Position numbers and translations under genes: made by a program | Source of the DNA: Saccoglossus kowalevskii | Lineage: Eukaryota; Hemichordata; Enteropneusta; Harrimaniidae | DNA length: 59,390 nucleotides | NCBI RefSeq assembly: GCF_000003605.2 | Contig: NW_003140811.1 | Coordinates: forward strand, 646,976-706,365 | Direction of reading: 5' to 3' | Shown here: one piece after another, positions 48,983 to 59,390 of the stretch | How positions within the stretch are numbered: the stretch's first letter is position 1 | Layout of the letters: each line of letters begins with the position of its first letter | The notes under the pieces: model-generated | Told to the model about the DNA's origin: nothing | Seen by the model: only the letters and a program-made list of their open reading frames with translations | The model's database searches: none

Positions 48983-50349
48983 GGTTTTTAACTAACGGGA
49001 AAAACAGTCCGTCAATATTGAAAATAGTTTGCTTACGGATATGAAACGATCGTGCCAAAGGGACAATCCCTGGATATTGGCACTTTTATGATGTAGCTGT
49101 GAAACAAGTCGTAAACAGTCGCGGAGCACATTTATCACACGCCATGCATGTTAAAATAAGCTTGAAAGCGACAATGTACATATGAGGTCAAGACATGCAT
49201 AGTTCCTCAATTGTCGATGAGGGCGCTCTAATACTTTCCCGTGTGGTGATACGCCGTGCACGCGGCAGTTCACAAAGACAACCACCATCTTTAATTTTCC
49301 CACAGCATAATTGAATCATTTAAACCGCGCATGTTATTGGACTTATTACAGTGATATTTATTCAACACCATTAGGAACTTGAGTAAATAAATAAATAAAC
49401 TTATATTGATTATTTAATTTGACAATTTTTGGATATTAAAAATATCTTCTTCAAGTTACAATTCTTTATTTTATGTTTTATGCAATTCAGAGTATAATTG
49501 ACTTCATCACCTTTTTTGTCACTAGTAAAAATACAATTGGGTGGGCTGCCGCTTCTAGCAATGATCCTTTTCAATTGGTAGACCGTAAGACCGTAGATCC
49601 TTGGTTTGTGAATAATGTTACATGTTACTGTGGTCAAGTAGTTCTCTCATTTATACCATTTAATTTGTTGATAGCGTTCGCATTGTTTTCAATGTGTCAC
49701 CGTTTTTAATTGTATAAGTCCATTTCTTGTCGTAAATTATATCATTTTCATTTGTTTTGAATGTATATTGTCAGTTTCCCAGAGATTTTCATAATAAGCT
49801 GTGCTTTAACATTTTAAATTAATTATTGTGAATACACTAGTATCCTTCTGTTTTAAATAAGAAATACTTTGAAATGCAAATTTAAATAATGTTATGTTGC
49901 AGTGTAATTTTTGCCCTTGCTCAAAATAGAAAAAAAACACATCTCCGGTTGTAGAACGTACATCTTCACTTTTAAAAGCAATATTTACACCCATTAAAAT
50001 CTAACAACATTTTAAATAGTAATTATCTTTTTTAGTAATTTTACAACATTACTAGTATTTGCATTCTGCGTAATTCCTCACTGCCATAAAGACAAGTTGG
50101 TTTTACTGAACTGAATACAAGTCACGGCGTTCTCACCTGCGTCTCTTTATAAACAATGAATTGTTGATTCAAGCAGTGAAATTATTTTGATTCCAGACCA
50201 ATCACCATTCGTTATTGTAAAGCCAAATTACTCAAATGTGTTGACTATCTTTAACTCCTTGTTCAATATTAAGGCGCAATTTTTCGTTTATATTTATTTC
50301 TTTTTCTTTTTCGAGATATTGCCTGCTAGTTTTAATTCTTTATATTAAC

Positions 50350-50845
50350 TTCTTGTACACATAGGAGTGCGTATCTGAGGCCATATTTTGTGTGTGAATC
50401 GTCGGCGTTTAATAAAGCTGCGACTGCTTCATTATCAAGTGATGAGTAAAAAGTAGATTTGTTCATGATTTGGCAAATCATTCTGGAATAAGTTACATAC
50501 AAATAAAGCTGCACACAATGGACACCCTTGTCGTTTACCTGTGTTACCCGCAACATGGTCAGTTTTGTATGTAGCAGATACATAGTCACTACTTAATTTG
50601 AAATTGTTGTGCATATTCAAGATCACGATAATAAACTTGTCACCCACACCAGAATTATAATTTGTGGAATAAACCCACAAAGCTTAACTCGAAGAATCCG
50701 TCGTGTCGCATTGAATAGAAGATTTGTACAATGATACTCGTAGCAAGCACTACATTGAAGAACAAATACAAATCCGAGTCAAAAAATCCACATACATTAA
50801 GAATATGAGCAACTGGGCAAAATTGGATCAAATAATGAATGACTG
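50350..50845 (-). pseudogene. Decayed non-LTR retrotransposon reverse-transcriptase fragment
   Basis: Read on the minus strand across shifted frames, the order of RT motifs survives: RHDGFFELSFVGLFHKL (where FDxxxHxxLxxKL is usual), then GVGDKFIIVILNMH, then GNTGKRQGCPLCAALF followed by NDL, then EAVAALLNADDSH in the position of the YADD/FADD catalytic box. At least two frameshifts separate these pieces and the box is NADD, so it is dead. The RQGCPL motif is typical of LINE-type RTs; the clade cannot be set. Confidence 0.65.
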
Positions 50846-51889
50846 ACACACGAAACTAAAAACATCAGTTGAAAAAAAAAAAACGCGTGATTTTTACAGA
50901 AGAAATGGAAGATTATTTCCATTCATGTAGTATAATTCTAATGTGTATTTTCATTTAATAAATGAATTTTGTGATTTGTACTAAACTTTATAATTTAATG
51001 CCTGTGTACACTTTCTGTGTATCATTGCTGTTATTTTTGTTTTGTAGTTTAGGGATACTACTTTTATACTTTCTCGGAACAGTCTTAAATTGTTGCATTA
51101 TATAAGTATGATCGGCCATGGTTAAAATCGCCGCGTATGTGACACAGCCTTTGTCATTGAGGTCAAGGTTTGCAATTTCTTTATTCGTCAATGAGGGCGC
51201 TAGACAACTTTCCCCAACGACTTCGACAAACGATTCCATTTTGAACAGCAGGTAAGAAAGCTCAAAATGTAAATCCAGAGTAGATATCTCTGTTTGTTTT
51301 TTTAAAAATCATACTATAAATACTCGTAATATATATGTGCGGTTGATAAGGTTTCTTATTGTGTGGCTCATTCAAAAAACACATCTGCTTAAAACGGTTG
51401 CAAATGTAAACGCCCAAAAGCTGACAATAGTACTTGAATGCTATGAATTGTGTACTACGTTACCATATTTGCCGAGCGACAACAGTGAATACCGCCGCCG
51501 TTAATCTGTGTACTTGAATGCTGATCTATGTTTTGCGAAACCGTGTCGTGATTAACGCCGAACAATTGTGGTAATACTGTCATGGAACAGTCGTTGATGA
51601 TCTAGGGGCAAAGATCTTACTCGATATAAAAGGAACTGTGCCATTTAATTGGTGAAACTCTGATTCTTTTTTATGTTAATTAGGCTCCGCTTGCATCGTC
51701 TGTGTCAATTGGTGTGTTTTCTTCAACTAGAAACGAAAGTGATTTGGAGATAGTAGTTCCGTTACCTACGATTGGCATATACCGATACGCCACGCGCTCT
51801 CCTCGTCGCGATAAGTGAGAACCTCAATAACAAAAGAGTGTGTAACGCCGTCACTTTGACGGAGATTAGACAACACCTAAATCACGGTA

Positions 51890-52989
51890 TGTGACAGGAT
51901 TTAAGGTGAGTGTGACAGATATAACGCACTTATATAACTCAAAGATAGACCAAGAAATAACACACGGCATATATTCGACGATTTCGACAATCGGAAGAGT
52001 ATATACCCCATCAATATAAAGTATTTGGTGAAGGACACACACCTTGGTAGCATATTACCAATATTGCTGTGTTTTCTATTGTCAAATACTAGTAAGTTAA
52101 TTCTGTAACACAAGACCATGAGGACAATGCTCAGTTGTAATATGTTTCGGGCGAGTCCTGAGGTCAGTCACACCGTGTTTAAAGACGGTCCACGGTGCCA
52201 ACTGTTATTGCGCTCATACCCCGTTAACAGAACTGTTTCAGGTGACCACGGTGTCAGCAATCACGGCGGTGGTGGAAAGGACATCATCAGTGGCCTGTAG
52301 CAGTTTATTGCACTACTACTGACACTAAAAAGTACCAACACAAGAAAACGTCACTGGCACCATTTTGTTTGGGTCAGCGGGTTCAGCTGAGTACAACTTT
52401 GAAAGAAAAAAAAAAACTTCATTGTACTACGGCAACCGAGATGGCTCACAACATAGCATTTTATAAAATCATTTTTACAATTCATTAATATTTTGAAAAT
52501 TCATTTTTATTTTATAATCATTTTTTAATATCCATTTTCGGTTCTGGAATCCATTGTAAAACATTCTTTCGTTTTTAAAAGTCTATTTTCAAGTTCATTT
52601 TTTAAAATCCATTTTCATTTTTAAAATCCATATTCGTTTTTAAAACCCATTTTCATGTTTAACATTCATTTTCGTTTTTAAAATATGTTTATATTTTTAA
52701 AATTCATTTTTAAAATGTATTAGTAAATGACTTGTAAAAATGGTTTTATGAAATGCCATGCTGTGAGGCACTTCGGTTGCCTTACTATACACAAGTCCAC
52801 TGAGCTTCCAGTCACTCACGTCTGTTATTACTATTTCCGTTCATTGGACGACAGTTCCAAACAACATCACCGTATCCCGTTTTTAATGTCTTTTTAAAGA
52901 AATAACCGCAATAAATAATTAAAATAACGTTTTTTTGGCTTACAGGTTACGGTGACAATTAACGAGCAATTTTTTTATCAATCGTAACC
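51890..52989 (+). promoter_or_regulatory. Possible TRPV 5' UTR intron and start context
   Basis: A good acceptor (TTTTTTTGGCTTACAG, ending 52945) lies 44 bases before the start codon, with no in-frame coding need. This suggests a non-coding first exon upstream; one candidate donor is AAG|gtgagt at 51905/51906. The start context GTAACCATGGG is a strong match to ACCATGG, which supports ATG 52990. Confidence 0.35.
52431..52781. mobile_element. Hairpin element filled with a degenerate ~20-bp tandem repeat
   Basis: The left arm GGCAACCGAGATGGCTCACA and the right arm, complementary to it with a few changes (CTGTGAGGCACTTCGGTTGC), extend inwards for about 40 bases. The interior (about 52480-52720) is made of about a dozen variants of TTTTTAAAATCCATTTTCAT. 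It ends about 210 bases upstream of the TRPV start codon, probably inside a 5' UTR intron or promoter. Confidence 0.65.
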
Positions 52990-55900
52990 ATGGGCAACCG
53001 TGTGTGTGGACACAAAGAGCTGGAGGACGAAGATCCTGACACTGCGTGGCAGAAACAGAACAAGGCCCAATCAGAAAAAAGCATGTACAAGATAATTAAT
53101 TTACAAAACGGGGGTACCCTCCTCGAAACATTCAAAGAAATGAGGGAAAGGAACGATCTAGAAAGTTTCAAGGAGATTGCAGCTAAGGAGCTTCCTCCGT
53201 ATCTGTATAACGGCGGCGAAGATACCCATCTCATCACTAAGACAGAGTATGTAATGTATTTAAAAATGTGCGCCAAACAAGTTGCGGTGAGTATACGTCA
53301 CGTGGCATGAGGGCGGCCAACCACCTGTTGACCACTTAACTCATGATAAACGGTCGATTAAAACCTGTATTCCTTTTAACGATAACACTTCCCCTGGTTT
53401 CCGTATTTCAAGAAATGTTGCCAAACTGAATGCATGATTGAATTGATTCGACTGGCCGCTTAAAATCTGAAGTAATAGTATATAGAAGTTATGTGTTGTT
53501 GATTTGTTTCATGTGTTTGCTTGTTTGTTTTGTATTTACTCTGTGTTTTTGCCAATCAAGGGCGCTAACTGAAACAATTGATATTCAGATTCTGCTATGA
53601 AACAGAAATATTCTGTTTTACAACTTTTATCACGTTAAAACATTGCATTTTTTGATACAATAATTGAGAAATAAACGTCCCAGGATGTGTGACCTCATTG
53701 AAGGTCATGCCACTAAACTGCATAATAGATCGGTAAAAATTATCACATTTTGAAATTTGATGTGATCACTTACTACGCATAATACACAAGCTCCGCCCAA
53801 AGTGAACACATATATGGTAGCGCGCATTATCGCTGTAATGTCAGCGGATCAATGTAAATCTTAGAGGTCGTTTTAATTGATTCAGACAATATGGACAGAC
53901 GAGAAAGCCAAGCAACTCGGAGAAGAGTTCGACAAAAGACAAGAAGGGCAATTTCGTAACAAGTTTCAGGAGCATGAAGCGTGTTTTGATCTGGATAATC
54001 GTGGAGGTGTCGGCGAGACGATCCTTCATCTATGTTATTTGAATAACTCGGACATTCACAAAGAGCTGGCCAAGGTGTTAATTGAAAAATATCCGAAAAT
54101 GGTATTGGATATTTATGAAGGATACGAATATTACGGTTAGTGTAATTGATTTATTTATTAATTTGCGACTTGATCGATTTCAAAGCATTTTTTTAGCTTC
54201 ATGTTCAATAAATAAGTTCACAGTTGTCCAAGTCGTGTTAAGTTTATTTTTTTTTACTGACAGGGGAATCGTGTCTTCACCTCGCAATCGTTAACCAGGA
54301 CCTAGAGTCAGTAAAATTTCTTGTGGAAAAGGGTGCTCGTCTAGATCAACGTGCGTCCGGACGTTTCTTTCTTCCGGAGGCTCATAAAGATGGATCGGCG
54401 AAGGGTAAAGACATTGATTATTTTGGGTATGCCTATTATGGAGAATATCCCCTTCACTTCGCCGCTTCCGTAGCTAATGAAGATATTTACACGTACTTGT
54501 TAGAAAAAAGTAATCCGTTAACTGGTCTAGTAGATCCCAATGCCCAAGACTCATTCGGAAACACCGCACTGCATATGCTGGTAATTCATAATAAGCCGGT
54601 AAGTATTCAGTTTATACAAAGGAGAAATAATGTTAGGTTCGAAAATTACTGTGTGACGTGAAGGTCCGCATATGTTGCAGCGCCCTCGTCGACACAACCA
54701 CTAATGTGAGTCTGTCGTGGGAGGCGCTGACACTTACTCCGACTATGCCAGGCTGGCAACAAATTCGAACGCTGCGTGTCAATACAACTGACACACCCGG
54801 AAGTAATCGCATAACTCTAATATAACTCTTTCATATAAGAAAAGACGTTTTGTCTTGCTTGGTACAATGTTGAAATGTACCGTGACTGCACTGTAACCCA
54901 ATACAGCCCATCGGCGACACACAAACACTGTTGTGGCACAAGGTGTTGGCCAAATTTGTTTTTGTAAATCTGTGCATAGGAGTCGTAATGTTTGTATTAC
55001 AGTCAGTGGCTAATTAATAACTACACTAATTAAAGTTCATGAATATATTAATGTGAAATTATTATCCAAATTATATCTCCCCCATTATTGTAACATACAA
55101 TGATTGCAATAATGACAAAATGATCATGTATATTAATATTAGGAAATGTACAAACTGGTCTTGGAGCGCGCTGATCCGGAAATCCGAAACGTGTCAGGGT
55201 TAACCCCGCTTGGTTTGGCGTGTAAACTGGGTAGGAACAAACTATTTCAGCAGATCTTAGAAGTGAATAGTACGACCTTTTGGAAATTCAGTAATTTTCA
55301 CTGCGTTGCGTACCCACTAGACAACATAGACAGCATAAAATCAAATGGCGATCACGGTGAGTAAATGTCAATAACGGTTCAGTTTTGTTTGAAACAACTA
55401 TATGTGTGTGTGCAATGTACACCTACATGTATTTATATTTATTCATAAATTAACTTCATTTGGATTTTAAGTTTAGCTTTAAGATTAGCTTCTCCTTTTT
55501 ACTGGTTCAGACTGGGACTCGGCCTTATCAATTATAGTCGGTAGTAACAAGGACGAACATCTCCCAATGTTAGACGGCGGAGTGATACATCTGCTGTTGC
55601 TGGAGAAGTGGCGGGTGTTTGCAAAGGTTAGTTAACAGTCAATGGATGCGTAGAAAATCTCGAACTTGTGCTTGCTTTCACAAGTAAATCAAACAAAACT
55701 GTTGTTACTTATAGTAAACTCAACACGTGGTTTGTTGTGTCTATTTTATTTAGATAAACCCACAATTCAAGTTGTTCATATGTAACAAATAAACTCCACA
55801 TTTTTGCGCTTTGGTTAACACTGTGTTTTAGGTGTAATAGTCGGTTGACTTTTCTAAATCAGATATAATCCACCCTGAGGCTCCTTGTTATACATTGTAC

Positions 55901-58900
55901 CTAAACTCAGCACTTTGTTACTGCCCCTGACAAGTAAACTATCTTTGGTACGCGTCGTAGGAAAACATAACCCCAAATGTATAAATTTCTCACCTTTGAA
56001 ATATTGCACGGGCTCTTTTTATAGTGACATATTGGGGGAGTTTTTCTCCTCAAAAATCATCTAATTCGACAAACATATAAATTTGACAAACATATATTAC
56101 TAACGCGTCGCTATTTATGTTTAATTTATTTTCAGAGACAATTTACAATTCGTCTTACCTTCGCTATCATATACCTACTAACATTAAGCGTTGCCATATA
56201 TACCAGACCTGCTGGAGACTTGATTGGTGGAACTGACGTCAAGAGTATTGTAAGTTGACACGTGACCCGACCAATAATACTCTTCGTAAGATTGAACCGA
56301 ATTCATAATAGTTGGTCATAAATCGTATTATGCATGAAACTATTGTTTTTAATGATGACATGAAACGTCGTTCTTTTTTGTGTTACGGTACATACCGTAA
56401 AATGGCTGAATATTATTAAAAAATGCTATTATTTTTTAGAACAGCCTTGTTACACAATGTTAACGTAAACTGACATGTATGATTTTTTTGGAACGCAGAT
56501 TTTTTAAGTAATCCAGGATAACGAAATGTACCCAGTCACGATATATAATAAGTTATCTACATTGTGTCACCAAATTGAGATATTGGTCAATAACTTCATC
56601 ATTTATACCAATGATTGAAACATTATAATATTGACAACATTATTGAAGTATAATCACCAGTTTAGAAAAATGGGCTGGTGGTCCCGAACAGTCAATATCC
56701 GTACATCGACCAGAAGTACAATTTAGTGCAAAAAATAAATAAATCTGTGATATTTTCATTTTTACCTTGAATTGACTAGTTACCATATGTTAACCATATG
56801 TGCGATCTATGTTGTTGACAAGTCGTCCTCGTTTGTTTAATAAAGGCATCATCGTACATTTGCGCATGCGCTTATAAGTAGGGCTATTTAGAAGTGCATG
56901 CGCAGTTCAATGTATTTGACTCTATGTTACGTATTTTACAGGTTCGATACGTCGCCGAAGCTTTGACAACGATTGGTTGTTTAATCTATCTAGGTCTCGA
57001 ATTTTTCCACATTAAAACCGTTAAATTGGGTTACTTTAGTACGATGGTAAGTACGCCCTCTGATGCCAGCATGCGTAGATTTAAAGAAATCATTTCCTAT
57101 CGATATATACTCAAACGAGATATGTGGTGTAGTTGATTGGTGTGCAAACGGTTTATTTTGTGATGTGTAAATTTAATGTGTACCACATTACAGGTACAGT
57201 CGACCGTAGTACACTATGCCCTCTTGTGGCGGTTCTACGCACTTTCATTCTTTTGTTTTTATTATGCGAAGGAATACACATTATTTCCAAATGATCACAA
57301 TCAGGTTCCGTCTGATATTACCAAGTCATGTAGTATGCACACACTATATAATCACATACTAATCAGATACTTAACGTGTTTTTAATAGCGTAACGTTCCA
57401 GCCAAGGGCCTCTTCCTATTCTCCTGTGTCTTGATATTATTGTGCGTACCAATGCGATTCCTGGATAAACGATACATTGAGGATATGTTGGTAATAGCTG
57501 CAGTTCCTCTAGCATGGACATATATACTCTTCTTTTACAGGTAAATATGATATTACGTATTACTATGCATGTACCTGGGCTTGGGCATTCCGATAAAGTG
57601 CCCCAGTCATTGTCTTCGTGCAAAGCGTTTGAATTCAGTGCTAACAAATAATGCGTTAAACTGTAAACGTCACATGAGACCCGTGTCGAACACGACGCGG
57701 CGCAGCAAGGAGGCTGTGGCGATTTTGTTCTGGTTAATGATAACATAGATAAAATGGCGTAATACATAAGTATGTGAATTGTAATTGTTGTAAGTTGTAT
57801 GAGTTACTTGCCCCGGGTCAAGTTGTTTGCCATTATGGGGACATTGAAGGGCGTCAGGAATACCATATGAAATAAATGGTCACACAAAATGAGTGTGATA
57901 AAAAGCATGGTTTACATGTCAGAGTATGCTGACCTTGCGGAAATCTGAAACGCATGAGGGCGACAATGGAGCGAACTAAATTGTTTTAATAAATCATGAA
58001 ACCCATTTCAAGTTTCTCTCCCAAATAATAACGAGTGGCAGCATCAAGAAAAATTAAAGGTCCTTTTTTCACACACTTTCGTTTTATGTTGACAGGGTTC
58101 TGGAAAGTCTAGGACCGTTTGTGACCATGATCTATAAGATGATTGCCGGAGACTTGTTTCGTTTCAGTCTTATCACCATTACTATATTGTCCTCGTTTTC
58201 CCCAGGTAAGTGTACCGTTACGTCATTAGTTCGAGTATTACGTAGGTGGAGATTACAATTTGGAAACGCCATGGCTCAAAAATGGGTAAAATTTCCGAGA
58301 AACAAAAGCACGAAATGTAAAGGAAAAATGACAAAAAAAAATAAACATTTTTGTTTCCGTGGTGATTTTGATTTTTAGAGTATACTCACTGAGTTTCAAT
58401 TTTACCAATTTACCAGTGAAACAATGCGTTCTTAGTTATTTTGCGTATCCACAGGGTTATAATTTATCGCATTATTAAATTAAAATAATTTATTGAATTT
58501 CCAGAGTAAGCTGCTATTATACAATAATATCTTAGGGTATGTAGTTGCATGACACTTCAGAGATGCTCAGAGCGACAACATTTGATCTCGTCTTGAACAC
58601 CATAACATTCAGATCATTGCATTACAACCATGAGTCAGATGAATTGTAATGTTACTAAATTTGTGCGTTTCAGCGTTTTACTTCCTCTTTAAAGACATCG
58701 GAGTTTACGTATTTACATTCGATACGGTCTATGGCACCTGGATGAGTTTATTTCATATGGCGTTTGGCGAGTTTGCAGTAAGTATACAAGTGTGGCGAAT
58801 GGTATTACTACGCATGCGTATAAATACTCGTCTATGGAATGTGCACCGTTCAATACGATAAAATACATGCGTACCTGATCACTGACGACTATATGTCAGT

Positions 58901-59390
58901 CTGTTGCTTTCGATCGAAAATTTGAAGCGGTCTAATTCTGTATTATGTTTACTACATTTTTATTTTTTCTTATTCATTTTCAGACTCTTATCAGTGGAAA
59001 GGTAAGGGCATTACAACTAGCACAAATATAGAAAGCAGTATTTTCACTATATCACAACTATTCAGCAATGACCCGCCGACCAAACTCAAAATATCGACCA
59101 TATTTCTGGAAAATTGTTTTTTCGTTATTGTATTCCATAATTAAATTAGATATCTTGATAGTAGGTAGTTCTCCTCAACTTGTGGTCATTTTTAACATAA
59201 CCCTAAATTTGTAGTTCTACGAGTTTGTCTCCATCTTCTAAGGCTTAGGAATAGCCTCGGTCATGCGCACTTCGGCAATTCTAAGCCAAAAACACCTCAT
59301 TATCTTCGGCCCTTATATATACAGCGCATTTCATGGTGCTTTTTTTTTTTCGTTTTCAGGATGACGAAATCGAACTAAGTCGCTCCCCTA
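52990..59390 (+). CDS. TRPV: TRPV-family cation channel (3' partial, 615 codons in window)
   Basis: Exons: 52990-53286, 53886-54135, 54264-54598, 55143-55356, 55511-55626, 56136-56249, 56942-57046, 57389-57540, 58096-58205, 58674-58777, 58984-59001, 59360-past end. All phases match. Ankyrin repeats span about residues 135-340 (GETILHLCYL, GESCLHLAIV, GEYPLHFAAS, GNTALHMLVI, GLTPLGLACK), with the TRPV finger-3 sequence SGRFFLPE then YFGYAYYGEYPLHFAA. S1 about 408-425, S2 443-465, S3 483-498 (GLFLFSCVLILLCVPMR), S4 508-528 with no arginine inside, and an S4-S5 linker/S5 with GPFVTMIYKMIAGDLFRF, a TRPV hallmark. The pore region ends HMAFGEF near 592-598. S6, the TRP box and the C-terminus lie outside. 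A calcium-permeable sensory channel is the family role; whether it is OSM-9/Inactive-like or Nanchung/OCR-like I cannot say. Confidence 0.93.
58984..59001 (+). other. 18-base microexon in the TRPV pore region
   Basis: A consensus acceptor (TTCATTTTCAG) and donor (AAAG|gtaagg) frame 18 bases encoding TLISGK in phase 0. It lies between the exon ending in the putative filter (58777) and the next acceptor at 59357-59359. The flanking exons would also join in frame without it, so it may be alternative. Confidence 0.6.

Larger units (their letters stand above)
48983..52989. other. Divergent intergenic region with both promoters
   Basis: This lies between the first exons of the minus-strand secreted-protein gene and the plus-strand TRPV gene. 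Both promoters should be here. CG-containing words are more frequent near 49000-49330 and 51430-52270 than in the rest, but I see no clear TATA box for either gene. The interior holds a reverse-transcriptase fossil (50350-50845) and a hairpin element (52431-52781). The frames at 50988-51239 (minus) and 52118-52300 (plus) lack splice or homology support. Confidence 0.5.

Noticed and set aside
50988-51239. 83-codon minus-strand frame with a good start context (MESFVEVVGESCLAPSLTNK)
   Set aside because: It has no splice partner, no recognisable domain and no downstream gene. It could be a small gene, but nothing in the sequence supports that beyond its length.
52118-52300. 60-codon plus-strand frame upstream of TRPV
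   Set aside because: Low-complexity, Gly-rich end and no homology; more likely promoter or 5' UTR sequence.
57193-57330. Possible extra TRPV exon (VQSTVVHYALLWRFYALSFF...) after an acceptor at 57192
   Set aside because: The exon ending at 57046 joins 57389 directly in phase 0 and gives the expected S2-to-S3 sequence (STM then RNVPAKGLFLF). The candidate has no suitable donor in frame and nothing TRPV-like.
1-59390. CRISPR array, operon, phage or other prokaryotic system
   Set aside because: The spliceosomal introns, long non-coding spans and metazoan proteins rule out a prokaryotic source. No regularly spaced repeats with unique spacers were seen.

Overview
This is animal nuclear DNA. It is AT-rich, the genes are cut into many short exons with consensus GT-AG introns, there are no operons, and the introns are full of small DNA-transposon relics. 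The gene set (a long coiled-coil CCDC162-like protein and a TRPV channel), the abundant ZNF862-type hAT transposon and the dense MITEs fit a marine invertebrate bilaterian. A hemichordate such as Saccoglossus is my guess, from general impression only.

Layout. (1) 872-37521, plus strand: one gene of at least 41 exons, about 2,150 codons in the window, 5' end outside it. Family conservation and the C-terminal coiled coil point to the CCDC162 family. Phases agree at every junction but one (1634/1893). Its 3' UTR probably runs to about 38.74 kb. (2) 38.74-42.2 kb: convergent intergenic DNA with a tandem repeat and a 575-bp inverted-repeat element. (3) 42222-48982, minus strand: a three-exon gene for a 324-residue secreted or GPI-anchored protein with two related beta-sandwich domains. 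Its 5-kb first intron holds a dead 2.72-kb hAT element nested in an older repeat. (4) 49.0-52.9 kb: divergent intergenic DNA with a reverse-transcriptase fossil and a hairpin element filled with short tandem repeats. (5) 52990 to the window end, plus strand: the first 615 codons of a TRPV channel, from the N-terminus through the ankyrin repeats and S1 to the pore. S6 and the C-terminus lie beyond the window.

The genes share no evident pathway, although CCDC162-like proteins and invertebrate TRPV channels are both often linked to ciliated cells. Beyond the genes, the main interest is the repeat biology: several TA-flanked MITE families, one TTAA-flanked family, a gene-conversion-like tract between two introns, and an occupied/empty-site pair that defines the hAT insertion to the base. 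I see no CRISPR, rRNA or functional tRNA genes and nothing I can call a wholly new system. The best candidate for an undescribed protein family is the minus-strand secreted protein.
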